From positions 1 through 64,000 of the forward strand of contig NZ_JACBXD010000025.1 of the NCBI RefSeq assembly GCF_013870525.1: 64,000 bases of DNA. The letters run 5' to 3'. A program made the translations under genes and the position numbers. Below, one piece after another: positions 51,304-60,456 of the stretch. Position 1 is the stretch's first letter. Each line of letters starts with the position of its first letter. This DNA comes from Amycolatopsis pittospori. GTDB taxonomy: Bacteria > Actinomycetota > Actinomycetes > Mycobacteriales > Pseudonocardiaceae. Below the pieces are notes generated by a model that ran no database searches, was not told the origin of the DNA, and saw nothing but the letters and a program-made list of their open reading frames with translations.

Positions 51304-52359
51304 ATGTCCCCTGTTTCGCCGCGTGCGGATCTCGAATCGTTGCCGAAGTACGTCCCTGGCCGGACAATCCAGGGTGCGATCAAGCTTGCGAGCAACGAGG
51401 TTCCCGGTGGACCGCTGCCGAGTGTGGCGCAGGCCATAGTCGAGGCGGCGCAGGGTATCAACCGGTACCCGGACATCACGGCGTCCGCGCTCGTCGAGCG
51501 GCTGGCCCGCGAACTGGGCGAGCCCACCGAGCGGATCGCCATCGGCTGCGGCTCGGTTTCCCTTTGCCAGCAAATGATCCAGGCCCTGTGCGGACCGGGT
51601 GACGAGGTCGTCTTCCCGTGGCGTTCGTTCGAGGCGTACCCGATCGTCACGCAGGTCGCGAACGCCGTCAGCGTGAAGGTGCCGCTGACGGACGGGCACG
51701 GTCTGGACCTGGACGCGATGCTCGCCGCGATCACGCCGAAGACGCGACTGGTCTTCGTGTGCAACCCCAACAACCCGACCGGAACGGTGCTGCGCCGCGC
51801 GGAGCTGGAGCGTTTCCTCGACGCCGTGCCCGCGGGCGTGCTCGTCGTGCTCGACGAGGCGTACAAGGAGTTCGTGACCGACGCCGACGTTCCGGACGGC
51901 GTCGAACTGGCGCGCGGCAGGGACAACGTCGCGGTGCTTCGGACGTTCTCGAAGGCCTACGGCCTCGCCGGTCTCCGCGTGGGTTACGCGGTGGCGCCGG
52001 AAGCGATCACCGTCGCGCTGAAGCAGGTGTACGTCGCGTTCTCGGTTAACATGCTCGCCCAGGTGGCGGCCATCGCGTCCCTCGACGCGGCCGGCGAACT
52101 GCTGGAGCGCTGCAAGGAGATCGTCTCGGAGCGCACCCGCGTGCGGGATGCCTTGGTGGCCAAGGGTTACGAGGTTCCGGAGACGCAGGCGAACTTCGTC
52201 TGGCTGCCGCTGGGCGAGAAGACGACGGCGTTCGCGGAACACGCGCTGGAGCGGAAGCTGATCGTGCGCCCGTTCGCCGGCGAAGGTGCCCGAGTGACCA
52301 TCGGGACACCCGAGGAGAACGACCTCTTCCTCGAAGCCGCCGGGGATTTCCCGCGCTGA
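51304..52359 (+). CDS. PLP-dependent aminotransferase, HisC/Pat type
   Basis: A 351-residue fold-type I aminotransferase of the histidinol-phosphate/phenylalanine aminotransferase group. The N-terminal motif is KLASNE. The cofactor region is CNPNNPTG, Asp-Ala in VLDEAYKEF, and Lys in [14 protein letters not shown], which forms the PLP Schiff base. The substrate Arg region is IVRPFAG. No his operon is adjacent, so an aromatic-amino-acid (Pat) role is likely. ATG at 51304 follows TAGGAG. Confidence 0.88.
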   Translation: MSPVSPRADLESLPKYVPGRTIQGAIKLASNEVPGGPLPSVAQAIVEAAQGINRYPDITASALVERLARELGEPTERIAIGCGSVSLCQQMIQALCGPGDEVVFPWRSFEAYPIVTQVANAVSVKVPLTDGHGLDLDAMLAAITPKTRLVFVCNPNNPTGTVLRRAELERFLDAVPAGVLVVLDEAYKEFVTDADVPDGVELARGRDNVAVLRTFSKAYGLAGLRVGYAVAPEAITVALKQVYVAFSVNMLAQVAAIASLDAAGELLERCKEIVSERTRVRDALVAKGYEVPETQANFVWLPLGEKTTAFAEHALERKLIVRPFAGEGARVTIGTPEENDLFLEAAGDFPR

Positions 52360-52374
52360 CAACGGTTTCGGACG

Positions 52375-52408
52375 GCCCGCGCTGCGCTTCGCACGGAGCG
52401 CGGGCTTT
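52375..52408. terminator. Terminator between convergent genes
   Basis: GCCCGCGCT (52375-52383) pairs perfectly with AGCGCGGGC (52397-52405), followed by TTT. It separates the aminotransferase gene from the leftward TauE/SafE gene. Confidence 0.75.
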
Positions 52409-53170
52409 CTACTTGAGCAGCAGCTGCACCATCGCGGCGAGACCGACCACGACGATCACGCCGCGCAGCACCTTCGGCGAGAGCTTGCGGCCGATCTTGG
52501 CACCGATCTGGCCGCCGATCGTCGACCCGACCGCGAGCAGCGCGACCACGGGCCAGCTGACCGGCGCGATGAAGGCGTAGATCGCGCCGGCGACGATGTT
52601 GACGACGGCGGAGAGCGCGTTCTTGACGCCGTTGAGCCGCTGCAGCGACTCGGACATCAGCATCCCCATCACGGCCACCATCATCACGCCCTGCGCGGCC
52701 GTGAAGTATCCGCCGTAGATGCCGATCAGGAAGATCAGGAACAGTAGCAGCGGACCGATCTTGTGGACCGTTCCGTTCTCCTCGCGGCGTTTCGCGACCC
52801 AGGCGGCCACGCGCGGCTGGACGATCACGAGCACCACCGCGAGACCGACCAGCGCGGGCACGACGGTCTCGAAGGCGTCCTTCGGCAGTGACAGCAGCAG
52901 GATCGTCCCGCAGATCGCGCCGAAGAACGACGCCACGGCGAGTTTGACGACCTCGGGCCAGTAGCCCTTGAGTTCCTGGCGATAGCCGATCGCCCCGCTG
53001 ACCGTGCCCGGGGCCAGGCCGATCGCGTTGGACGTCGTCGCCGTCAGCGGCGAGTAGCCGAGCGCGACCAGGACCGGGAAGGTCACCAGCGTGCCCGACC
53101 CGACGACCGTGTTGATGGTGCCCGCCCAGAGCCCGGCGATGAAGATCAGCACCGCGTGCCACCACGTCAT
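52409..53170 (-). CDS. TauE/SafE (TSUP) family membrane transporter
   Basis: A 253-residue protein with about eight transmembrane helices. Duplicated TSUP features are NTVVGSGTLVTFPVLVALGYSP in the first half and a Gly-rich IGIYGGYFTAAQGVMM in the second. The family exports or imports sulfite, sulfoacetate or related organosulfur anions. It stands alone, so the substrate is unknown. Confidence 0.88.
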   Translation of the reverse strand: MTWWHAVLIFIAGLWAGTINTVVGSGTLVTFPVLVALGYSPLTATTSNAIGLAPGTVSGAIGYRQELKGYWPEVVKLAVASFFGAICGTILLLSLPKDAFETVVPALVGLAVVLVIVQPRVAAWVAKRREENGTVHKIGPLLLFLIFLIGIYGGYFTAAQGVMMVAVMGMLMSESLQRLNGVKNALSAVVNIVAGAIYAFIAPVSWPVVALLAVGSTIGGQIGAKIGRKLSPKVLRGVIVVVGLAAMVQLLLK

Positions 53171-53252
53171 AAAGCGCTCACCTGCGCACCATAAGCACCG
53201 TTACCTCCTTTCGCGATGTGGATGTGTCTAGTCGAACATTCGAGGCAGCCCG

Positions 53253-53603
53253 TTATGTCCCGTTCGGTGCGAACACACAGAACTCGTTGCCTTCGGGGTC
53301 TTCGAGAAGGTCCCACTCGATCTCGTCGTCCTTGGCTCGCACGAGCTTCGCCCCGGCGGCGACCAGCTCGGCCGTCGAGCCGAAGACGTCGAGGTGCATG
53401 CGGTTCTTCACCGTCTTCACTTCCGGCACCGGGTTGATCCAGATCAGCGGGCCACGCCCGGCCGGATCCTCGATCGCGACCGGCCACTCCACCGGCCGCT
53501 CCTCGCGGTGACGGCGGACGTAACCCATCGCGGCGCACCACCAGTCGGCGAGGGCCTGGTGGTCGTTCGCGTCGAGACAGATGTCCTTGAACACCGCCGT
53601 CAT
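53253..53603 (-). CDS. VOC-family (glyoxalase/bleomycin-resistance) protein
   Basis: A 116-residue protein with one pair of beta-alpha-beta-beta-beta units, ending DPEGNEFCVF, the canonical VOC metal-ligand Glu region. HLDVFG in the middle supplies a His. Members bind divalent metals or antibiotics. Its ATG overlaps the stop of the acetyltransferase gene, so they are co-expressed. Confidence 0.85.
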   Translation of the reverse strand: MTAVFKDICLDANDHQALADWWCAAMGYVRRHREERPVEWPVAIEDPAGRGPLIWINPVPEVKTVKNRMHLDVFGSTAELVAAGAKLVRAKDDEIEWDLLEDPEGNEFCVFAPNGT

Positions 53604-54232
53604 CGGCTCTCCTCCGGCAAATGGGCCGCGGTGATCTCCGAGGCCACCGTCCAGCCGAGCGCCAGGTACAGCGCCCGTCCTTCCTCCGTCGCGACCAGGA
53701 CCGCTCGCTCCGCCCCGGCGGCGACCGCCACCTCGTCGAGCCGGCGCATGACGAACCGGCCCAGCCCACGCCGTTGGTGCTCGGGCTCCGTCACGACCTG
53801 GTCCACCACCGCCGTACCCCCGGCGATCGCGACCCGGCCGGTGGCCGCGCGGGAACCGTCGGGCGCGCGGACCACGACGTCGGTGACGACACCGTCGCCG
53901 ACCAGTTCCGCCCGGTACGGCTCGGGCGCGGCCAGGGCGGGCCGCACCGCGAGCGGGGCGCTCATCAGGTACTCCGGCGGGCCGACCGTCCAGTTCGACG
54001 GCACCGCCACCTCTTCACGCGGACCGCTCACCTTCAGCCAGGTGCCGGGCTCCGTGAGCGCGCGTGCCCGCCCCTCGGCGGCTTTGCTGTCGGCCAGTAC
54101 ATATCTCACTCGATGCCCCGGACGCCCGACGTCGAGCCGGTAGCCGTCCGGTTCAGCCACCGGGATCCCGACCCCGCGGGAAAGCGCCCAGCCGTGCACC
54201 CATGCCTTGATCAGTCCTGCCACCCCAGTCAT
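53600..54232 (-). CDS. GNAT-family N-acetyltransferase
   Basis: A 210-residue protein whose C-terminal half is a GNAT fold: VVDQVVTEPEHQRRGLGRFVMRRL contains the Q/RxxGxG/A acetyl-CoA pyrophosphate loop (RRGLG), and EGRALYLALGW the last helix. The N-terminal half is a separate region rich in Val and Pro. It acetylates an unknown amine. The ATG at 54232 was chosen; farther upstream starts would overlap the divergent regulator gene. Confidence 0.85.
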   Translation of the reverse strand: MTGVAGLIKAWVHGWALSRGVGIPVAEPDGYRLDVGRPGHRVRYVLADSKAAEGRARALTEPGTWLKVSGPREEVAVPSNWTVGPPEYLMSAPLAVRPALAAPEPYRAELVGDGVVTDVVVRAPDGSRAATGRVAIAGGTAVVDQVVTEPEHQRRGLGRFVMRRLDEVAVAAGAERAVLVATEEGRALYLALGWTVASEITAAHLPEESR

Positions 54233-54297
54233 GGCTCGATGATGACACCGGTCACCGACAATCCCGGGCGGTTCGCCGAACCTGCGAGGATGGGGCC

Positions 54298-54990
54298 GTG
54301 GCCGACGACGAGCGCGAGCAGGTGTGGAGTGCGACCGTCGATCATCTGCGCACGATGATCGATTCGGGCAGGCTCCCCGCCGGGTCGAGGCTGCCCGCCG
54401 AACGGGCACTGTGCGAGCAGCTCGGGATCAGCCGCGGTTCACTGCGGCAGGCGTTGCGGGTGCTGGATTCCATCGGTTACGTGCAGGTGCGGCCGGGTTC
54501 GGGCACGTATGTCCGCGAGGACATCGAGGAGCGGCCGCTGCGCGGCTGGTTCGCCGAACACGAGCAACTGGTCGAGAAGCTGTTCGACCTGCGGACCACG
54601 GTCGAGCCGACGCTGGCCGAGCGGCTCGCGGTCGACCACACGCCGCGGGTGCTCGCGCGGCTGGAGAGCACCGTCGACGAGATGGACCAGGCCGCGGCCG
54701 ACGGCGACATGCTGCGCGTGATCGCGGCCGACGCGGAATTCCACCGGGTGATCGCCGGCAACGCGGGCAACGACGACGTCACCGATCTGCTGCGTTCGGT
54801 GCTCTCGCTGGTCGGCGAGGAGCGGCGGGCGGCGTTGCGGCTTCCGGGGCAGATTCGGAAGGCGATCGACGAGCACCGCGCGATCCTCGAAGCGATCCGC
54901 CGTTCGGACGCGGCGGCCGCCCGGGAGATCACCCGGAAGCATCTGCTGGACGCCAAGACCTACGTTCACGACTACACCGCGCGGGATTGA
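54298..54990 (+). CDS. FadR-subfamily GntR transcriptional regulator
   Basis: A 230-residue GntR regulator: winged helix at residues about 10-75 (LPAERALCEQLGISRGSLRQAL and the GSGTYV wing), then a helical FCD ligand-binding domain with metal-site residues in DAEFHRVIAGNAGN and DEHRAILEA. FadR-type regulators answer to organic acids. A dyad at 55033-55055 before the downstream methyltransferase gene could be its site. Confidence 0.9.
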   Translation: MADDEREQVWSATVDHLRTMIDSGRLPAGSRLPAERALCEQLGISRGSLRQALRVLDSIGYVQVRPGSGTYVREDIEERPLRGWFAEHEQLVEKLFDLRTTVEPTLAERLAVDHTPRVLARLESTVDEMDQAAADGDMLRVIAADAEFHRVIAGNAGNDDVTDLLRSVLSLVGEERRAALRLPGQIRKAIDEHRAILEAIRRSDAAAAREITRKHLLDAKTYVHDYTARD

Positions 54991-55024
54991 CGCTTCCTTG
55001 ATGGCGTCCTGGCGTCGTCGGGCG

Positions 55025-55055
55025 TATTATTTTCAGAAGATTGTGAAACTTCTGA
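55025..55055 (+). promoter_or_regulatory. Candidate -10 element and operator before the methyltransferase gene
   Basis: TATTAT (55025-55030) is a good -10. Just after it TCAGAAG (55033-55039) and CTTCTGA (55049-55055) form a perfect 7-bp dyad with a nine-base spacer, where a repressor would block transcription. Binding by the upstream GntR protein is inferred. Confidence 0.45.
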
Positions 55056-55067
55056 TGGGGGTGTGCG

Positions 55068-55895
55068 GTGGAGAAGGTCCGGTTCACCGAAGAGAAGGCG
55101 ACGATGCTGGCCACGCTGTACGGGCGTGCTCTCGACGCCCGCAGTGACCGGCCGATCCTCGGCGACAAGGCCGCAGACGAAGCCGTGAAGCAGATCGACT
55201 ACGACTTCGCCTCGCTCGGCGTCGACGAGCAACTCGGACTCACCGTCGCGCTGAGGGCGAAACCGATGGACGAGTGGGCCGCGGCATTCCTCCGGGAACA
55301 TCCGGACGCGACCGTCGTGCAACTCGGCTGTGGAATGGACAGTCGCGTGTACCGCGTCGACCCGCCGCCTTCGGTGCGGTGGTTCGACGTCGACTATCCC
55401 GAAGTCGTCGACCTGCGCGCCCGGATCTACCCCGCGCGCGACGGCTACCGGACCATCGGCTCTTCGGTGACGGACTTCGCCTGGATCGACGAGATCCCTT
55501 CCGGCAAGCCGGGTCTGGTGATCGCCGAGGGACTGACGATGTACCTGCGGCCATCCGAAGGCGAGGAATTGCTGCGGCGGCTGATCGCGCATTTCCCCCA
55601 GGGCGGGGAGATGGTCTTCGACACGTTCAGCCGGCTGGGGATCAAGCTGCAGAAGCTGAATCCCGTGGTGCGCAAGGCCGGAGCGACGTTGTACTGGGGT
55701 ATCGACGAGATCTCCGAGCTGGAGCGCCTTGGGTTGACGCTGGTTTCGAAACTGGACTCGACCGACTACGCGACGCCCGAGGTGAAGGACCGGCTTTCGG
55801 GGTCGATGCGGGCGCAGTTGTGGGTCGCGGGACTTTTCCCGGCGTTCAAGAAGATGGGGCGGATCCTGCGGTTCCGGTTCGGACCTCGTGAGTGA
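55068..55895 (+). CDS. SAM-dependent methyltransferase, PPM/TcmP type
   Basis: A 275-residue methyltransferase of the leucine-carboxyl/TcmP-like group. The SAM motif is VQLGCGMDSR near residue 83; WFDVDYPEV and IAEGLTMYL follow. Actinomycete members methylate carboxyl or hydroxyl groups of small metabolites such as polyketides. GTG start at 55068. It lies 77 bases after the FadR-type regulator on the same strand. Confidence 0.88.
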   Translation: MEKVRFTEEKATMLATLYGRALDARSDRPILGDKAADEAVKQIDYDFASLGVDEQLGLTVALRAKPMDEWAAAFLREHPDATVVQLGCGMDSRVYRVDPPPSVRWFDVDYPEVVDLRARIYPARDGYRTIGSSVTDFAWIDEIPSGKPGLVIAEGLTMYLRPSEGEELLRRLIAHFPQGGEMVFDTFSRLGIKLQKLNPVVRKAGATLYWGIDEISELERLGLTLVSKLDSTDYATPEVKDRLSGSMRAQLWVAGLFPAFKKMGRILRFRFGPRE

Positions 55896-55925
55896 TTCGG
55901 GCGCCGCTGGGCGCCCACGGGAGAT

Positions 55926-55978
55926 GTTGCGAAAGCCACTTTCGCAACGTTGAAGGTTGCGAAAGTGGCTTTCGCAAC
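55926..55978. repeat. Long perfect inverted repeat
   Basis: A 23-bp arm at 55926-55948 (GTTGCGAAAGCCACTTTCGC plus AAC) and its exact reverse complement at 55956-55978 flank seven bases. Each arm is itself nearly palindromic (GTTGCGAAAG/CTTTCGCAAC), so a cruciform or nested hairpin can form. It lies between convergent genes, where it may terminate transcription, and looks like a dispersed intergenic palindrome. Confidence 0.85.
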
Positions 55979-56030
55979 ACCCGGCTCCCCGGCGAACCGC
56001 GCTGAGCCAAGGGGTTCTCGAGAGCGGCGA

Positions 56031-56531
56031 TCAGCGGGATTCGAGGACCCGTTCCACGAAGCGGTGCAGTTTGTCCTCCAGCCGGGAGACGCGTTCTTCC
56101 AGGGAAAGCGTCTCCGCCGGCTGCGGCACGTCCGGCTTCAGTTCGCCGCGGATGTAGCGGCTGCACGAAAGGTTCGAGCACGCGTAGACGCCGAGCGTGT
56201 TCCCCTCGCGGCCGAGTTTCCCGGCGCGGCGGCCGGAGAACAGGGCGATGTCGGACAGCGGATGTGTCGTGGTGCACAGGCCGCACATGTTGCTCAGCAG
56301 GACGCGGCCCTTCGGCCGGGGCGCGGCCCGAAGGGACAGTCCGACGGTTTCCCCTTGATACGGCAGCACGAGGTACGCGCGGGCCGCGGCCTTCGGGTCG
56401 CGCCAGCCGAGGAATTCCAGTTTGTCCCAAGGGATCTCGTCCGGCCGGGCGGGCAGCGTGACCCCCTTGGCCTCGCCACGCGTGCAGTTCACGAAGGACG
56501 CCCTGATCTCGTCCTGTCCCAGCGATTCCAT
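56031..56531 (-). CDS. FBP-family treble-clef zinc-finger protein
   Basis: A 166-residue protein. The zinc site is formed by MCGLCTTTHPLSD and YACSNLSCSRYIRG, a four-Cys treble clef seen in the FBP (EF-G-binding/fusidic-acid-resistance-like) C-terminal domain. The final 25 residues are a coiled-coil-like helix. Related proteins bind elongation factor G and protect against fusidic acid. The ATG at 56531 has a weak ribosome site; a GTG at 56579 is an alternative start. Confidence 0.82.
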   Translation of the reverse strand: MESLGQDEIRASFVNCTRGEAKGVTLPARPDEIPWDKLEFLGWRDPKAAARAYLVLPYQGETVGLSLRAAPRPKGRVLLSNMCGLCTTTHPLSDIALFSGRRAGKLGREGNTLGVYACSNLSCSRYIRGELKPDVPQPAETLSLEERVSRLEDKLHRFVERVLESR

Positions 56532-56615
56532 TTGTGCAAGGTAGCCACCGGCCCCGAGCGCTGGCCAACCGTTTTCCACCGGAGGTCATACGATCACCGG
56601 GTGCGCGGGAAGACG

Positions 56616-58100
56616 ATGTCGAGGCGGTTCCGGCTGGTGCTCAGGACCAGTCTGGGGTTCGCCGCGCTCGGCATCGGTTCCAGTGTGTGCGGTGCCGGTG
56701 TCGTGGCTCTGCTGCTGCTCTTGCAGGGACTGCCGAGCGAAGTCGGCGAGCGGGGCTGGATCCTGTCGGTCACCGCGGCCGGGATCGTCGCGCTGTCGCT
56801 GGTGGTCGGCACGTTGTGGACGGCGTGGCTGCAGCGGCGTACGGCGGTCTGGTTCGTGTTCGGCCGCCCGCCGACGCGGGCCGAGGCCACGCGGGCGCTG
56901 CGGCTTCCGTTCGACATGGGGATCGTGAGCGGGACGCTGTGGCTGATCGCGACGATCGTGCTCGGCGCGCTCGCGTGGGTGCTCGGGTCGTGGATGGACG
57001 CGGTGGGGATGGCGCTGGTCATCGGGCTCGGCGGACTGACCACGGTCGGCCTCACCTATCTCGCCGCGGAATGGGTCGCCCGTCCGGTGATGACGATCGC
57101 GCTCAAGGTCACGCCGCCGAAGGGCTCGCTGCGGGTCACGGTGCTGACCCGGGTGGTCGTCACCTGGTCGCTGGCGAGCGGGGTGCCGTTCGTCGGCGTG
57201 CTGCTGGTCGCCACCCCGCCGGACCTCGGCCAGGGTGACCACGTCGCGAGCCTGATCACACTTTCGGTGATCGGCCTCGGTGTCGGCGCGATCGGGACGG
57301 GCCTGCTCGCGAAGGCCGTCGCGACACCCCTGCACCGGCTTCGCGTCGCGCTCGACGAGATCGCGCGCGGCAACAAGGAGATCATGGTCGATGTCGACGA
57401 CTCCAGTGAGATCGGCCTGCTCCAGACGTCGGTGAACGATCTCGCCGCCGGGCTCCGCGAGCAGGAGCGGATGCGGGACCTGTTCGGCAGGCACGTCGGG
57501 GACGAGGTCGCCCGGCACGCACTCGAATACGGCGCCTCCCTGTCGGGGGACGTACGCGAGGTGACCGCCCTGTTCGTCGACGTCGTCGATTCGACGGCGT
57601 TGGCCGGCCGGACCCCGCCGGAAGACCTGGTGAAGATGCTGAACCGCTTCTTCACCAGCGTCGTCAACGCGGTCGGGGCTCGCGGCGGCCTGGTCAACAA
57701 GTTCCAGGGTGACGCCGCGTTGTGCATCTTCGGCGCCCCGACCCGGCTCGCGGACGCGGAGACGGCGGCGCTTTCGGCCGCGCGGGTGATCCGGGACGCC
57801 GTCCACGAAACCGGCGAACTCGACCTCGGCATCGGGGTCGCGAGCGGCCGGGTCTTCGCCGGTCAGCTGGGCACGAGCAGCCGGTTCGAGTACACCGTCA
57901 TCGGCGACGCGGTGAACGAGGCCGCGCGGCTGACCGAGCACGCGAAATCCGCCGACGGCCGCATCCTGGCGAGCGAGTCGGTGATCAAGGCGGCGTTGGA
58001 GAGCGAGCGGTCACACTGGGCGCCGTACGCGGAACTGGAACTGCGTGGCCGACAGGAACCGACGCACGCCTGGGAAGCGAACGTGCTCAGCCCGGAATGA
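56616..58100 (+). CDS. Membrane-bound adenylate/guanylate cyclase (class III)
   Basis: A 494-residue protein: six transmembrane segments (residues about 10-250), a HAMP domain (TPLHRLRVALDEIARGNKEI), then a class III cyclase domain. Metal-binding Asps are in LFVDVVDSTAL and FQGDAALCIFG; the transition-state region is GDAVNEAARL. It resembles the Rv1318c-Rv1320c group of mycobacterial cyclases and makes cAMP or cGMP in response to envelope signals. A GTG at 56601 is an alternative start. The 3' end overlaps the convergent KAS III gene by 14 bases. Confidence 0.88.
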   Translation: MSRRFRLVLRTSLGFAALGIGSSVCGAGVVALLLLLQGLPSEVGERGWILSVTAAGIVALSLVVGTLWTAWLQRRTAVWFVFGRPPTRAEATRALRLPFDMGIVSGTLWLIATIVLGALAWVLGSWMDAVGMALVIGLGGLTTVGLTYLAAEWVARPVMTIALKVTPPKGSLRVTVLTRVVVTWSLASGVPFVGVLLVATPPDLGQGDHVASLITLSVIGLGVGAIGTGLLAKAVATPLHRLRVALDEIARGNKEIMVDVDDSSEIGLLQTSVNDLAAGLREQERMRDLFGRHVGDEVARHALEYGASLSGDVREVTALFVDVVDSTALAGRTPPEDLVKMLNRFFTSVVNAVGARGGLVNKFQGDAALCIFGAPTRLADAETAALSAARVIRDAVHETGELDLGIGVASGRVFAGQLGTSSRFEYTVIGDAVNEAARLTEHAKSADGRILASESVIKAALESERSHWAPYAELELRGRQEPTHAWEANVLSPE

Positions 58101-59085
58101 CGTCCGGCCAGCGCAGCAGCGTCGAGCCCCAGGTCAGACCGGCTCCGAAGGCGCCCATCACCACGCGGTGACCGGGCTGCAGCGAGCCGTCCTTGGCGGC
58201 GTCCGCCAGCGCGATCGGGATCGACGCCGCGCTGGTGTTGCCCACCTTCTCGATGTTCGAGTACATGACGTCGGCCGGGAGCCCCAGTTGCTTCGCGCAG
58301 GTCTGCAGAATGCGGATGTTGGCCTGATGCCCGATGAACCGGTCGATGTCGCCGACCACCCAGCCGGCGGAATCCAGGACCGCGCGCGCGGACTCGGCCA
58401 TCCGGGCGCAGGCGTGCCGGAAGACGGTCTGGCCCTGCATCACCAGATAGTGGTCACTCGGGTCGTCCGAATGACGGTTCTTGGCGCCCCCGGCTTCGAC
58501 CCACAGCAGATCCGCGAGTTCGCCTTCGCTGTGCAGGTCGAACGGGCCCAGCGCGCCGAGTTCGTCCGCGTCGCCCTGACGCAGCAGGACGGCGCCCGCA
58601 CCGTCGCCGAAGATCGGCACCGTCCCGCGGTCGTCGGGGTCGACGAGCGAGGTGAAGACGTCCGCCCCGATCACCAGGACGCTGCGCGCGATGCCGGCGG
58701 CCAGCAGGCCCGCGCCGGTGGCGAGCCCGTAGATGAACCCGCTGCAGACGGCGTTGACGTCGAACGCGGCGACGCCGTTCAGCCCGAGTTTGGTCGCGAC
58801 CTGCGGCGCGCTGGCCGGGCACACCTGGTCGGCCGTCGAGGTCGCGAGCACGACGGCGTCCGCGGTGGTCTCCCCGGCCGAGGCCAGCGCCCGGCGGCCC
58901 GCCTCGACCGCGAGGTCCACAGTGGACGTTCCGGGGTCGACGACGCGGCGTTCGGAGATACCGGTCCGCGTGCGGATCCACTCGTCGGAGGTGTCGAGCC
59001 GCGCCGCGATCTCTTCGTTGCTCACCACACGCGGAGGTAGCCAAGAGCCGAGCCCGGCGAGAACGGCCACCTGAGATGAGGGCAC
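58087..59085 (-). CDS. 3-oxoacyl-ACP synthase III (FabH-like)
   Basis: A 332-residue thiolase-fold enzyme with the KAS III triad: Cys in VNAVCSGF near residue 112, His in IGHQANIRIL near 250, Asn in VGNTSAASIP near 280. It condenses an acyl-CoA with malonyl-ACP to start fatty-acid or secondary-metabolite chains. No other fab genes are adjacent, so a dedicated starter role is possible. GTG at 59085 lies seven bases after AAAGGA and was preferred to the ATG at 59124, which has a poor ribosome site. Confidence 0.9.
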   Translation of the reverse strand: MPSSQVAVLAGLGSWLPPRVVSNEEIAARLDTSDEWIRTRTGISERRVVDPGTSTVDLAVEAGRRALASAGETTADAVVLATSTADQVCPASAPQVATKLGLNGVAAFDVNAVCSGFIYGLATGAGLLAAGIARSVLVIGADVFTSLVDPDDRGTVPIFGDGAGAVLLRQGDADELGALGPFDLHSEGELADLLWVEAGGAKNRHSDDPSDHYLVMQGQTVFRHACARMAESARAVLDSAGWVVGDIDRFIGHQANIRILQTCAKQLGLPADVMYSNIEKVGNTSAASIPIALADAAKDGSLQPGHRVVMGAFGAGLTWGSTLLRWPDVIPG

Positions 59086-59176
59086 CAAGAAATCCTTTCG
59101 CGCGGAAAAAGAGAGGTCTGCCATTCACTTGTAAGCGCTACCATTCAGTAGACCCGTCAGTTGTGTTCCGGGTCAC

Positions 59177-59189
59177 AATTCAAAGAATT
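59177..59189. promoter_or_regulatory. AT-rich dyad before the amino-acid dehydrogenase gene
   Basis: AATTC-AAA-GAATT is a perfect 13-base dyad in very GC-rich surroundings, 21 bases before the GTG start. An AT-rich symmetric site is what an Lrp-family protein, such as the one encoded at 60457, could bind. Confidence 0.4.
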
Positions 59190-59210
59190 CTCACCTTCTC
59201 CTGGAGCGCC

Positions 59211-60389
59211 GTGCCGGACCAGCCTTATCTGCAACTGACCTGGCAGGACAGGGTGACCGGGAAGACAGGTCACCTGGTGGTCGACAGGCTCGTCCGGGGC
59301 GTCGCCAGCGGCGGGCTCCGGATGCGGGCGGGCTGCACACTCGACGAGGTCCGTGGCCTCGCGGCGGGGATGACGGCCAAGGAGGCCCTCAACTACGACC
59401 CGGCCGGCCGGTACATCCCGCTCGGCGGCGCGAAGGGCGGCATCGACTGCGACCCGCGGGACCCGCGCGCGGGTCAGGTGCTGAGGCGCTACCTCGAAGC
59501 GGTCCGGCCGTACATCGAGACCATCTGGACCATGGGCGAGGACCTCGGGCTGCGCCAGGACGACATCGACGCGGCGCTCGCGGAAATCGGCGTCGAGTCG
59601 TCGATCATGGCGGTGTATCCGCTGCTCGAAGACCCGGCGAAGGCTCGGCGCCGACTTTCCGACGCGTTCGAGGTCGTCGTCGACGGCGTCCCGCTCGACG
59701 AACTCGTCGGCGGCTACGGCGTGGCCGAAGCGGCGCTGGCCGGACTCGGCGGGCTCGGCCTCGAACCGGCGGGCAGCCGGGCATTCGTCCAGGGCTTCGG
59801 CTCGATGGGCGGCGCGACGGCCCGGTACCTGGCCCGCGCGGGCGTCCGCGTCGTCGGGATCGCCGACGCCGTCGGCGTGGTCGCCAACCCGGCCGGTCTC
59901 GACGTCGAGAACCTGCTCCTGACCAGGAACTCCTTCGGTGAGGTCGACCGCGCGGAACTACGGCACGGCGACGCGCAGCTCCCACTGCGGAAGTGGCTCG
60001 ACGTCGAGGCGGAGATCCTGGTGCCCGCCGCCGTCTCGTACGCGATCACCGCCGAGAACCAGGCGGCGGTCCAGGCGAAGCTGATCGCCGAGGCGGCGAA
60101 CATGCCGGTGACGGCCGAGGCCGAAAAGTCGCTCGCCGAGCGCGGCGTGCTCGTCCTGCCGGACGTCGTGGTGAACTCGGCGACCAACGCCTGGTGGTGG
60201 TGGACGCTCTACGGAGACATCGAACCGAACGCCGAAAGCGCGTTCGCGAAGATCTCTTCGTCCATCCGCGCCCTGGTGGCCTCGGTACTCGACCGGGCGA
60301 ATCTCGCGTCGTCGCCGCCACGCGCCGCGGCGGCCGCTCTGGCCGCGGAATCCTTCCGGCGTATCGAACGCGAGTTCCCGACGGCGTGA
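59211..60389 (+). CDS. Glu/Leu/Phe/Val dehydrogenase family protein
   Basis: A 392-residue amino-acid dehydrogenase. The catalytic region has SGGLRMRAGCTLDEV and YIPLGGAKGGIDCDP with the catalytic Lys in GGAKGG. The Rossmann part has VQGFGSMGGATA near residue 190, a GxGxxG NAD site. The family oxidatively deaminates Glu or branched and aromatic amino acids. GTG at 59211 follows GGAG. An Lrp/AsnC regulator lies 67 bases downstream and likely tunes it. Confidence 0.88.
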   Translation: MPDQPYLQLTWQDRVTGKTGHLVVDRLVRGVASGGLRMRAGCTLDEVRGLAAGMTAKEALNYDPAGRYIPLGGAKGGIDCDPRDPRAGQVLRRYLEAVRPYIETIWTMGEDLGLRQDDIDAALAEIGVESSIMAVYPLLEDPAKARRRLSDAFEVVVDGVPLDELVGGYGVAEAALAGLGGLGLEPAGSRAFVQGFGSMGGATARYLARAGVRVVGIADAVGVVANPAGLDVENLLLTRNSFGEVDRAELRHGDAQLPLRKWLDVEAEILVPAAVSYAITAENQAAVQAKLIAEAANMPVTAEAEKSLAERGVLVLPDVVVNSATNAWWWWTLYGDIEPNAESAFAKISSSIRALVASVLDRANLASSPPRAAAAALAAESFRRIEREFPTA

Positions 60390-60456
60390 TCCACACCGCG
60401 TCCGGGCGTAAGTAAAGATCGGGCATCCGGGAGAGCCCTCCGGATAGCCTGATCCG

